From Hydrogenophaga sp. (GTDB lineage Bacteria > Pseudomonadota > Gammaproteobacteria > Burkholderiales > Burkholderiaceae_C), in NCBI GenBank assembly GCA_018335615.1, contig JAGXRS010000064.1, positions 1 to 10,237 of the forward strand: 10,237 bases of DNA, read 5' to 3'. Both the position numbers and the translations under genes were made by a program. Shown in pieces: positions 1 to 8,099 of the stretch. Numbering within the stretch: the stretch's first letter is position 1; every line of letters starts with the position of its first letter. Below the pieces are notes generated by a model, which saw only the letters and a program-made list of their open reading frames with translations, was not told the origin of the DNA and did not search any database.

Positions 1-159
1 CTCCGCGACGGGCGGCTCGTCGGCATCTGGCGACGCGTCTGCCGCCTGCCGATCGCCGGGACGACCCAGCGCGCGCGCCAGCATGGCGTCCAGCTCGGGG
101 TTGTCAGGCGCTGCCGGCGGCTGCGATGAAGAGGGAGAGGGAGCGGGTGGACGGGGCAT
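1..159 (-). CDS. era: Probable N-terminus of GTPase Era (partial, truncated by window edge)
   Basis: An open frame of 53 codons runs from an ATG at 159 off the window edge. The visible residues are a low-complexity Pro/Ser/Ala-rich leader, then a more ordinary stretch (PELDAMLARALGRPGDRQ), then an acidic run. No GTPase motif is reached, so the Era call rests on position: in betaproteobacteria era normally follows rnc directly on the same strand, and beta Era proteins often carry a variable leader before the first G motif. Era is a GTPase with a KH domain that binds the 3' end of 16S rRNA during 30S assembly. No good Shine-Dalgarno sequence precedes 159, and an in-frame ATG at 84 is an alternative start. 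It could also be another gene, for example recO or an unrelated protein. The frame is plausible, the identity is inferred. Confidence 0.5.
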   Translation of the reverse strand, partial: MPRPPAPSPSSSQPPAAPDNPELDAMLARALGRPGDRQAADASPDADEPPVAE

Positions 160-180
160 GGAATTGAATGACGGACAAGG

Positions 181-199
181 GGCACCGGAAACCGGCGCC
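181..199 (-). other. Small hairpin between rnc and the probable era
   Basis: Bases 181-188 and 192-199 form an 8-bp stem, with one G-U pair in the minus-strand RNA, around a 3-base loop. It lies in the 65-base gap between the rnc stop (225) and the ATG at 159. No clear T-run follows on the minus strand (CCTTGTCC), so it is not a convincing terminator. It may shape mRNA processing or era translation, or be chance in GC-rich DNA. Confidence 0.35.
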
Positions 200-224
200 T
201 GAAGAAGGGGCGAGAGGCGGCGCG

Positions 225-950
225 TCAGGAACGGCGCGGCGGCGGGCTGGTGAGCAGGTGTTGCAGCATGGCGGCGGCAGCGGCCTGTTCACCGGCACGC
301 CGCGAAGCACCAATCCCCCGCTCACTGCGACCGGTTTCGGTGATGGTGCATTCCACGTCGAAGGTCTGCTTGTGGGCTTCGCCCAGCGTGGCCACCACGC
401 GGTAGGCGGGCAGCTTCATTTTGCGCGCCTGCAGCCACTCCTGCAATTCGGTTTTCGGGTCTTTGCCCATGGCGCTCATCTGCGCGTTGAGTTCCACACC
501 GCTGTAGAGCCGACGCACCAGCGCAGCCGCCACGTCAAAACCGGCGTCCAGGTAGACCGCGCCGATGATGGCTTCCAGAGCGTCGGCCAGGATGGAGGGC
601 CGCTTCTGCCCGCCGGAGCGTTTTTCGCCGTCCCCCAGTCGCAGGCAGGGTGACACGCCGAGCGTGTTGGCGAGTCCAAACAGGGTGTCCTGCTTGACGA
701 GATTGGCGCGCACGCGCGAGAGGTCGCCCTCGGGCAGGTCGGTCAGTTTTTCGAACAACAGGCCCGACACCGCGAGGTTGAGGACCGAGTCGCCCAGGAA
801 CTCCAGCCGCTCGTTGTGGTCGGCCGTGAAGCTGCGGTGCGTGAGGGCGCGCTCCAACAGCCGCGGGTTCGAAAAGGGATGGCCCAGGCGCCTTTCCAGC
901 GCCTGCAGATCGGGGCTCAGCGTCACGCGCGACGCGCCTCTGGTCGCCAC
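225..950 (-). CDS. rnc: Ribonuclease III
   Basis: This 241-residue protein is an endonuclease that cuts double-stranded RNA, maturing rRNA precursors and some mRNAs in the cytoplasm. The family signature NERLEFLGDS is at residues 46-55, with metal-binding E47, E50 and D54. A second acidic cluster, DALEAIIG (D123, E126), matches the catalytic D and E of the E. coli enzyme. A double-stranded RNA-binding domain covers about 164-233, beginning DPKTELQEWLQ and ending in the basic/alanine helix SRRAGEQAAAAAML. Length is close to the usual 225-240. The start at 950 is GTG, 13 bases after the DUF4845 stop, with only a weak upstream GGGG. A second GTG at 926 has AGAGG ten bases ahead and would give a 233-residue product starting TLSPDLQALERR after Met, which looks more like relatives, so the true start may be there. 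It probably lies in the lepA-lepB-DUF4845-rnc-era operon. Confidence 0.97.
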   Translation of the reverse strand: MATRGASRVTLSPDLQALERRLGHPFSNPRLLERALTHRSFTADHNERLEFLGDSVLNLAVSGLLFEKLTDLPEGDLSRVRANLVKQDTLFGLANTLGVSPCLRLGDGEKRSGGQKRPSILADALEAIIGAVYLDAGFDVAAALVRRLYSGVELNAQMSAMGKDPKTELQEWLQARKMKLPAYRVVATLGEAHKQTFDVECTITETGRSERGIGASRRAGEQAAAAAMLQHLLTSPPPRRS

Positions 951-963
951 AGGAAGCGCCCCA

Positions 964-1311
964 TCACTGGGAACGCCCCGCGTACTTCATCACCAGATGC
1001 GCCGGGCCCACCAAGTGAATTTCACGGCTGTAGGCAAATGACACCACGACACGGTCGCCTTCCTTGCTCACATCCAGATCCTTGCCTGAAATGGCACGGA
1101 TGTCGTTGACCTGGGCGGCCTTGTCAAACAGGTTGCGCACATCCGTGACCGTGGAACCCACCGCCGCCGCGTTGGCGGCCTTCTGCACCGCCATGTACTC
1201 GACATAAGTGGGCACCACCTGCGCAAGCACCACGCCGGCAGAGGCCAGCACGGCGCCCACGATCAGCAGGCCGAGGAAGGTCAGTCCGCGTTGTTGTTGT
1301 CGGGTTCTCAT
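964..1311 (-). CDS. DUF4845 small membrane protein, pilin-like N-terminus
   Basis: This is a 115-residue protein of unknown function. A short basic N-terminus (MRTRQQQRG) is followed by one hydrophobic helix, about residues 10-32 (LTFLGLLIVGAVLASAGVVL), and then a soluble domain rich in Val and Asp that would lie outside the cytoplasm. The RG-LTFLGLL stretch resembles a type IV prepilin leader but lacks the usual Glu at position 5 after cleavage. The product matches the DUF4845 family, which I recall as a standard companion between lepB and rnc in betaproteobacteria. I chose the ATG at 1311 because GGAG at 1319-1322 is 7 bases upstream; the longer in-frame extension to 1374 would overlap the end of lepB and has no visible ribosome site. 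Because it follows the signal peptidase gene, a link with export or envelope work is possible but unproven. Confidence 0.85.
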   Translation of the reverse strand: MRTRQQQRGLTFLGLLIVGAVLASAGVVLAQVVPTYVEYMAVQKAANAAAVGSTVTDVRNLFDKAAQVNDIRAISGKDLDVSKEGDRVVVSFAYSREIHLVGPAHLVMKYAGRSQ

Positions 1312-1316
1312 GTGTG

Positions 1317-1322
1317 CTCTCC
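1317..1322 (-). promoter_or_regulatory. Shine-Dalgarno site of the DUF4845 gene
   Basis: Minus-strand GGAGAG, with GGAG ending 7 bases before the ATG at 1311. It settles the start of the DUF4845 gene in favour of 1311 over the ATG at 1374. Confidence 0.75.
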
Positions 1323-1339
1323 AGGCGTGCCGCTGTGGT

Positions 1340-2316
1340 TCAGTCGAATCGGCCAATGCGTCCGAGGTCGCCAAAGTTCATCCAGATGAAAAATGCCTTG
1401 CCGACGATGTTGGCCTCGGGCACGAAACCCCAATACCGGGAGTCCAGCGAGTTGTCGCGATTGTCGCCCATCATAAAATAGTGGCCAGCCGGCACCTTGC
1501 ACACCACGCCTTCGACGGAGTAGCGGCAATTGTCGCGGTCCGGAAACTCGGTGGCGCCGGGAATGAAGGCCGGACGGTCCTCGTCGTTGAGTGTGTTGTA
1601 GGTGCGCGCGTCCAGCGTTTCGGTGAACTGCTGCGAGTAGCGCATGGTGCCGCTGTCAAAGAACGCCGGTTGTGCCACCCGGGGCACCGGCCGGCCATTG
1701 ACCGTGAGCTGTTTGTTCAGGTAGGCCACTTCATCACCCGGAATGCCGACGACACGCTTGATGTAGTCCAGGCTGGGTTGTGGCGGGTAACGGAACACCA
1801 TCACGTCGCCACGCTCCGGCACGTTGTTCTCGACCAGCTTGGTGTTGAACACGGGCAGGCGCACGCCATAGTGGAATTTGTTGACCAGGATCAGGTCACC
1901 GACGTGCAAGGTGGGAATCATCGAGCCCGACGGGATCTTGAAGGGCTCAAACAAAAAGGATCGCAGCACGAACACGGCCAGGATCACCGGAAACAGGCCG
2001 GCCGTCCAGTCCAGCCACCAGGGCTGCATCAGCAGCCTTTGCCGTGCCGGCTCCACGTCGGCGTCGTTCTGGATGAAACCCTGCTGGCGCAAGGCCGCCT
2101 GGCGCTGCTCGTGTTCATCCAGCAGGCGCTGGGCGTCGCGGCGGCGCTGCGGCAGGAAGACCAGTTTTTCCAGCACCCAGTACACCCCGGTGACCACCGT
2201 GGCCAGCATGAGCAGCAACGCAAAGTTGCCTTCGACCACCCCCATGTACCAGGCCGCGGCATAGCCCACGAAGGCCGCCAGGACCACGCCCGTGACCGCA
2301 CTCATGACGGCCTGCA

Positions 2317-2317
<1 letters not shown>
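1340..2317 (-). CDS. lepB: Signal peptidase I
   Basis: This inner-membrane serine protease of 325 residues removes signal peptides from Sec and Tat exported preproteins. The catalytic Ser is S132 in PSGSMIPTL (129-137), and the general-base Lys is K187 in DYIKRVVGIPGD (184-195). The conserved box GDNRDNSLDSRYWGFVP is at 284-300. Membrane helices are seen at about 33-51 and 104-122, matching the two of E. coli LepB, with a basic cytoplasmic loop between them. An extra hydrophobic segment at about 7-26 precedes the point where the E. coli protein begins. The start ATG at 2317 overlaps the lepA stop by one base (TGATG), indicating translational coupling; a second ATG at 2305 has AGG five bases ahead and is also possible. 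Residues C264 and C273 lie in the large insert between the Lys box and the last box, where other proteobacterial enzymes vary. Confidence 0.97.
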
Positions 2318-4125
<1,808 letters not shown>

Positions 4126-4182
4126 CGAGAAAAACAGCTCAGCCAAAGAGGGAAAACACATCTGCCAAGGGCGGCAGGAACC

Positions 4183-4249
4183 ATAAAAAAGGGCGCGTCA
4201 TGGTCTGACGCGCCCGGAACCAACAATCAAGGGCAACTGCGATAGTTGG
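4183..4249 (-). ncRNA. Candidate short leader RNA or small RNA upstream of lepA
   Basis: If the promoter at 4256-4283 is used, transcription would begin near 4249 and meet the intrinsic terminator at 4185-4215, giving an RNA of about 65 bases. The 5' part can fold as CAACT/AGTTG (minus strand, about 4234-4248), or alternatively pair CCAACTATC with the nearly complementary GATTGTTGG just downstream. No open frame with a ribosome site is present in it. It may be an independent small RNA or an attenuated leader of the lepA operon. No Rfam family is recognised, and transcription is inferred from the two flanking signals only. Confidence 0.35.
4185..4215 (-). terminator. Strong intrinsic terminator upstream of lepA
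   Basis: On the minus strand the arms GGGCGCGTCA (4206-4215) and TGACGCGCCC (4191-4200) form a perfect 10-bp stem with a 5-base loop (4201-4205), followed at once by TTTTTT (4185-4190). This is the clearest terminator in the window. It would end transcripts from the rpoE-degP cluster, and also any transcript begun at the promoter 40 bases upstream. LepA begins about 60 bases further on. Confidence 0.9.
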
Positions 4250-4255
4250 GGTTTC

Positions 4256-4283
4256 ATTGTAGGCAAAAAGCCTGGAAAGCCAA
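4256..4283 (-). promoter_or_regulatory. Candidate sigma70 promoter upstream of the lepA leader
   Basis: Minus-strand TTGGCT (4278-4283, 4 of 6 to the -35 consensus) is 16 bases from TACAAT (4256-4261, 5 of 6 to the -10 consensus). The start point would be near 4249. This is the best promoter match in the gap before lepA, though the terminator lies between it and the gene. Confidence 0.5.
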
Positions 4284-4626
4284 CCATCCGGCTCCGTGGA
4301 CAGTCCTGTTGCCACACGGCGACGCTGAACTTATCCACACGATACGCACTGGGCATTCAACCGATCGCCCCGTCGTTCACGTGCACCCGCCAACTTCCCG
4401 GCGGTCACTTTCACATTCTGAAGAACGTCCCGCAGGGAATGGATCAATCGCCCGCGTGCAACATCGCATTTTATCGAATTTGGTCACGAGCCCTCGGGAA
4501 AGCTCGGCAAAGACACAGCGGCGCCACGAAGCCTTCTGTCGCCAGGTGTCGCATCGCGACCACGGTGCGCACAATACCTCTCAAGACTAAGGGGTTATTT
4601 CCGCCCCGCCTGTCGGAGGTCAACCG

Positions 4627-6153
4627 TCATCGCACGGGCCGTATCACCGCGTACTGCGCCCATTCGCCGCGTCGGAACAGCACGTTCACCGGGCGGGATT
4701 TGTCGAGCCGCGACAGGGCGGCTTCCACGTCCTTGATATTCGCCACCTCGACGTTGGCCACTGCCACGATCACGTCGCCTTCGCGCAAGCCCGCTCGTGC
4801 GGCTGGACCTTCTGCCGATGTGACGCGCACGCCCCCCTTCACGTTGAGCTCGGTCTTCTCAGCCGCCGTGAGCTCCGCCAGGTTCAGACCCAGCGCAGGC
4901 GCCGCGCCCGCTGCGGGCGGCTTGGGTGTGTCGGGGGCTGCTGCGCGGCGCTGTGGCTGCTCGGGCTCCAGCTCGGCAACGGTCACCGCCAGATCGCGCT
5001 GGCTGCCGCGGCGAAAGACCGTCATCGTGCTCTTGTTGCCGGGCTGGGTGTTCCCAACGAGACGGGGCAGATCCACGGAACGGTCGATTTCCTTGCCGTC
5101 GAACTTCAGGATGATGTCACCCGGTTCCACACCCGCCTTGGCAGCGGGCGAATTGGGCTCCACACCGCGCACCAGCGCACCTTTCGGCTGCCCCAGCCCG
5201 ATCGACTCGGCCACCTCCTTGCTCACCTGGTCGATCTGCACACCGATGCGTCCGCGCGTCACGCGCCCGGTGGTGCGGATCTGGTCCGAGACGCGCACCG
5301 CTTCGTCGATCGGAATGGCAAAGGAAATGCCTTGGAATCCGCCCGAGCGGGAATAAATCTGGCTGTTGATGCCGACCACCTCGCCACGCATGTTGATCAG
5401 CGGGCCGCCCGAGTTCCCGGGGTTGATGGCCACGTCGGTCTGGATGAAGGGCAGGAAGTCGCCCGTGTCACGCTTCTTCGCGCTCACGATACCGGCGGTG
5501 ACCGTGTTCTCCAGCCCGAAGGGTGAACCGATGGCCATCACCCATTCGCCCACCCGCAAGCGGTTCACATCGCCGATTTTCACTGCCGTCAGGCCGGTGG
5601 CCTCGATCTTCACGACCGCCACGTCGGTGCGCTTGTCGGCACCCACCAGGCGGGCCTTGAATTCGCGCTTGTCGGGCAAGGTCACGATCAGCTCGTCCGC
5701 GCCGTCCACCACATGGGCATTGGTCATGATCAGACCGTCAGCGCTCAGGACAAAACCCGATCCCACGCCACGCGGCTGTGCCTCACCGGGCGGTCCACCG
5801 CGCTCCGCACGCGGACCTCGCGGCGTCAGGCCAGGTGGAACCGGAATACCGAACCGACGGAAGAATTCCAGCATCTGCTCGTCTGCGCCCGGGCCGGCTT
5901 CGGCGTTGGCGTTGGCGCGCTCCAGGGTGCGGATGTTGACGACCGAAGGCCCGACCACGTCCACCAGATCGGTGAAGTCAGGCAAACCGCGCACACTGGG
6001 TGCCACTGGCACGACAGGAGCCTGTGCATGTGCCGCCGTGGGCAACCCCATCCAGCCTGCCGAGCCGCCAACCACCAGCGCACCGGTGCACAGCAGGGCC
6101 ATCAGCGGCGAACGAACAGAACGCAGGGAGCGGTTCAAAGGGCGAAGCGTCAT
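4627..6153 (-). CDS. degP: Periplasmic serine endoprotease DegP/MucD (HtrA family)
   Basis: This 508-residue protein degrades or holds misfolded proteins in the periplasm. A signal peptide with a basic start and a hydrophobic core ends near TAAHA-QA (about residue 43). The trypsin-like domain carries the catalytic triad H147 (TNAHVV), D177 (TDVAV) and S248 (GNSGGPL). Two PDZ domains follow at about 298-395 and 420-500, separated by an Ala/Pro-rich linker, as in DegP and DegQ. A glycine/proline-rich stretch at about 87-130, before the protease core, corresponds to the variable LA loop. I chose the ATG at 6153 because AAAGGA (6159-6164) lies five bases ahead; the ATG at 6159 has that site directly against it and would add only two residues. 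As the last gene of the rpoE-rseA-rseB cluster it corresponds to mucD of Pseudomonas, so it is probably part of the RpoE response. DegQ is the closest alternative name. Confidence 0.96.
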   Translation of the reverse strand: MTLRPLNRSLRSVRSPLMALLCTGALVVGGSAGWMGLPTAAHAQAPVVPVAPSVRGLPDFTDLVDVVGPSVVNIRTLERANANAEAGPGADEQMLEFFRRFGIPVPPGLTPRGPRAERGGPPGEAQPRGVGSGFVLSADGLIMTNAHVVDGADELIVTLPDKREFKARLVGADKRTDVAVVKIEATGLTAVKIGDVNRLRVGEWVMAIGSPFGLENTVTAGIVSAKKRDTGDFLPFIQTDVAINPGNSGGPLINMRGEVVGINSQIYSRSGGFQGISFAIPIDEAVRVSDQIRTTGRVTRGRIGVQIDQVSKEVAESIGLGQPKGALVRGVEPNSPAAKAGVEPGDIILKFDGKEIDRSVDLPRLVGNTQPGNKSTMTVFRRGSQRDLAVTVAELEPEQPQRRAAAPDTPKPPAAGAAPALGLNLAELTAAEKTELNVKGGVRVTSAEGPAARAGLREGDVIVAVANVEVANIKDVEAALSRLDKSRPVNVLFRRGEWAQYAVIRPVR

Positions 6154-6158
6154 GGTCA

Positions 6159-6164
6159 TCCTTT
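6159..6164 (-). promoter_or_regulatory. Shine-Dalgarno site deciding the degP start
   Basis: Minus-strand AAAGGA ends five bases before the ATG at 6153 but runs into the ATG at 6159. The spacing favours 6153 as the true start. Confidence 0.6.
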
Positions 6165-6189
6165 ACACACGTGCAAGAACACAAACGAA

Positions 6190-6222
6190 AGAAACTGAAA
6201 GTGTGCGCTCCCTCAGGAGCGC
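6190..6222 (-). terminator. Terminator-like hairpin between rseB and degP
   Basis: In the 78-base gap, minus-strand GCGCTCC (6216-6222) and GGAGCGC (6205-6211) form a perfect 7-bp stem with a TGAG loop. It begins 9 bases after the rseB stop and is followed by a T-rich but interrupted tract (ACACTTTCAGTTTC). This looks like a weak or partial intrinsic terminator that could lower degP transcription relative to the regulators. An mRNA-stabilising hairpin is the alternative. Confidence 0.45.
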
Positions 6223-6231
6223 CGGGCGGTG

Positions 6232-7317
6232 CTACCGGGCACGCTCCAGTGCCTGCGCAAAGCGCGACAAGGTCGAGGCCGGCACTTCACCCATGGCCGT
6301 CAGCCAGTGGTTGCCGATGCGCCGGGTGATCGAGTGCGTGGCGCCGGTCACGGCGGTTTTCTCGGCACCATGGCGCTGCGCATCGTAGGTTTCGACAAAA
6401 AGCGACACCGAGGCCAGCCCGTCCGAGTACACGCATTGCAGGGGCGACGGCCCGGCCGAGGCCACCGACGCTTCCCGGGTCTGGCAGCTCATGGGCAGGA
6501 AGCCGGGCACGCTCAGCTTCAGCTGCCAACCTTCTTTCTCCAGGCTGGTCTTGCGCATCGTCGGACGCTGCACGTCGTAGCCCTTGGTGTCGTTCATCTG
6601 GCGGCTGAGCTTTTCCATGCTGACGGGGGCGTCCATCTGCAACTCAGAAAACGCCACCTGCTCCAGCACCGCGCCCTGTTCGCCCAGCGTCTGCAGCTTC
6701 ACCACCAGCCCGGTCTTTTTCTCTGACCAGACCCGGTAGCCGAACCGCAGCGCATCGCGGGGCACGATCTCGACCACGTCGGCGAGGTAGCCGGCCACCC
6801 GTTCCGATCCGGTTTCGCGCACACCGTAAAACTCCGGAATGGCATTGGCCGGCGTGCGCAACAAATCCGGGAACAGGCCCAGCGACTCGCGCTTCTCCAC
6901 CAGTGCCGTGCGCGACTCGGGAACGAAGGTGATCACCTCGTTGTTGCGACGAATGGTGCTGCGCGCAGCCCCGGTGAGGGTGTCCACGCGCTCCATCTGC
7001 TGGGCACCGTCGCACACATGCCAGATGCGCGAGGCCGACATGTTCGAGCCGGCCGTGACCACCAGCGTGCCCATGTAGGCGCGCTGCCGCGACGCGTCGT
7101 GCATGCGCATGAGCCAGTCATTGACCGTGCGCGATCCTGTGGCCGCGGTGGGGGCCGTCGGCTGCGCTTGCGCCGGCACCACAAAACCCGTCGCCAGGGC
7201 CAGAAGAGCCGCCAGCGACCAGCGCCGAACCTCGCGCGTGGTTCGCTCACGGGCCAAGCCGAGGCCACCCCGGCAACGGGAACTCAAGGGTGCATCAGCA
7301 GCAAAAGCGAGCGTCAT
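6232..7317 (-). CDS. rseB: Sigma-E regulatory protein RseB/MucB
   Basis: This 361-residue periplasmic protein binds the periplasmic part of RseA, shields it from the initiating protease and is thought to sense lipid or lipoprotein stress. A hydrophobic signal core at about 33-47 ends in PAQAQ (49-53), giving a likely cleavage after residue 51. The MucB/RseB domain shows its typical opening, NDWLMRMHDASRQRAYMGTLV (66-86), followed by the IWHVCDG and QMERVDTLTG segments. The C-terminal domain runs from about 250 to the end. The N-terminus before the hydrophobic core is long (about 32 residues) and charged for a signal peptide, so a later start is possible; the ATG at 7317 is used because it follows the rseA stop by 5 bases, although its ribosome site is weak. 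Tight packing with rseA implies cotranscription. Confidence 0.93.
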   Translation of the reverse strand: MTLAFAADAPLSSRCRGGLGLARERTTREVRRWSLAALLALATGFVVPAQAQPTAPTAATGSRTVNDWLMRMHDASRQRAYMGTLVVTAGSNMSASRIWHVCDGAQQMERVDTLTGAARSTIRRNNEVITFVPESRTALVEKRESLGLFPDLLRTPANAIPEFYGVRETGSERVAGYLADVVEIVPRDALRFGYRVWSEKKTGLVVKLQTLGEQGAVLEQVAFSELQMDAPVSMEKLSRQMNDTKGYDVQRPTMRKTSLEKEGWQLKLSVPGFLPMSCQTREASVASAGPSPLQCVYSDGLASVSLFVETYDAQRHGAEKTAVTGATHSITRRIGNHWLTAMGEVPASTLSRFAQALERAR

Positions 7318-7322
7318 GTCGT

Positions 7323-8042
7323 TCAACGTGCGGGGGCGTCGTAGGTGGCGTTGCGCAGGAATCCGGCGGGCATCTGCAGGGCCGACATGCCGCCGTACTG
7401 GCGGTGCTCGGCCAGACGCTCCTCCAGCTGCGCATCGCGAATGACCGGTCCCTGAGGGGTGTTCACCACCACCTCCTGTCCGCCCGCTGAAGGCGGTGCG
7501 ACGGCCACTGGCACCTGGGTCGAAGAGGACGGGCTGGTGAGGGCGGCCATCTGCCCACCGCTGGCGGGGCTGCCGGGTGCCGTACCCAGCAGGGTCCAGC
7601 TCACGGCCATCACCGCGGCCAGCGAAGCAAAGCCGGCCACCATCTTCCAGCGAAACACCGCATCGTTGGCGGCTGGGGCCCGCACATGGCCTGCCACCGG
7701 CGAGGTCGAAGCGGGCGGCAGCACCGACGGGGTCGCCGAGACAGCCGTGGGAAGCGCTTCTTCGGCAGCCAGCCGATCGCGCACGCCGGCAAGAAAATCC
7801 ATCGGTTTCTGCGCGCCCAGGACCTGATCCGAGCCGCGCAGCACATCGCCAATCACGTGGTAGCGGGCCCATTGATCGGGCCATTCGGTGTCATCACCTG
7901 CCGAGGCCAGGCATTGTGCCCACTCTTCATCCGTGCGAAGTTCGCCGTCCGCCAACGCGGAAAGGGCTGACAACGGCAGGTCAGTGGCCTCACCCGGCAG
8001 CGGGACGGGCGAGGGCAGCGTGTGTTCCTGGGCGGCGTTCAT
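7323..8042 (-). CDS. rseA: Anti-sigma-E factor RseA/MucA
   Basis: This 239-residue inner-membrane protein should bind RpoE with its cytoplasmic N-terminus and keep it inactive. The anti-sigma domain covers about 22-95 and shows the family pattern LSALADGEL (26-34) with WARYHVIGDVLRGS (58-71). A Pro/Ala/Ser-rich linker follows, then one membrane helix at about 132-153 (KMVAGFASLAAVMAVSWTLL), and a periplasmic tail that would contact RseB. No zinc-binding HxxxCxxC motif is present, so it is of the RseA/MucA kind rather than the ZAS kind. The start ATG at 8042 has GGA nine bases ahead. It follows the rpoE stop by 57 bases and precedes rseB by 5. The length is somewhat above the approximately 200 residues usual for MucA because of the two low-complexity linkers. 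Confidence 0.92.
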   Translation of the reverse strand: MNAAQEHTLPSPVPLPGEATDLPLSALSALADGELRTDEEWAQCLASAGDDTEWPDQWARYHVIGDVLRGSDQVLGAQKPMDFLAGVRDRLAAEEALPTAVSATPSVLPPASTSPVAGHVRAPAANDAVFRWKMVAGFASLAAVMAVSWTLLGTAPGSPASGGQMAALTSPSSSTQVPVAVAPPSAGGQEVVVNTPQGPVIRDAQLEERLAEHRQYGGMSALQMPAGFLRNATYDAPAR

Positions 8043-8099
8043 TGTTCAAGTTCCATAAATCCGGGCAGTGGTGGGCTTGGGCCATCAAGCGCACAGCAC

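Larger units (their letters stand above)
4126..4626. other. Intergenic region between degP and lepA
   Basis: No credible protein gene lies in these 501 bases; the open frames on both strands have no family resemblance and no ribosome site. In minus-strand order the region holds several GC-rich hairpins near 4487-4560 (for example GTCGC/GCGAC at 4548-4560, and an interrupted stem at 4512-4550), a perfect TTATCCACA 9-mer at 4331-4339, a sigma70-like promoter at 4256-4283, an intrinsic terminator at 4185-4215, and a small CTGCC/GGCAG hairpin at 4162-4177 before lepA. It is long for a gap inside a housekeeping cluster and is probably rich in regulatory sequence. Confidence 0.7.

Noticed and set aside
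4468..4473. Minus-strand TAAAAT as a second promoter for a longer leader before lepA.
   Set aside because: The -10 matches 5 of 6, but the hexamer at 17 bases upstream is CGAGGG, and 16 or 18 bases is no better. Not enough to call a promoter.
4246..4590. A 114-codon plus-strand frame in the degP-lepA gap.
   Set aside because: No ribosome site, no hydrophobic or domain pattern, and it runs across the promoter and hairpins. Probably chance.
7318..7884. Extension of rseB upstream to 7884 in the same frame.
   Set aside because: That part overlaps rseA entirely and has an Arg/Gly/Ser-rich translation typical of an out-of-frame reading. The ATG at 7317 follows the rseA stop closely.
8048..8054. 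Minus-strand GGAACTT just before rseA, identical to the sigma-E -35 element.
   Set aside because: No TCTGA-like -10 is found 15-17 bases downstream; that distance falls inside the rseA coding sequence (CCAGG). The GGA more likely serves as the rseA ribosome site.
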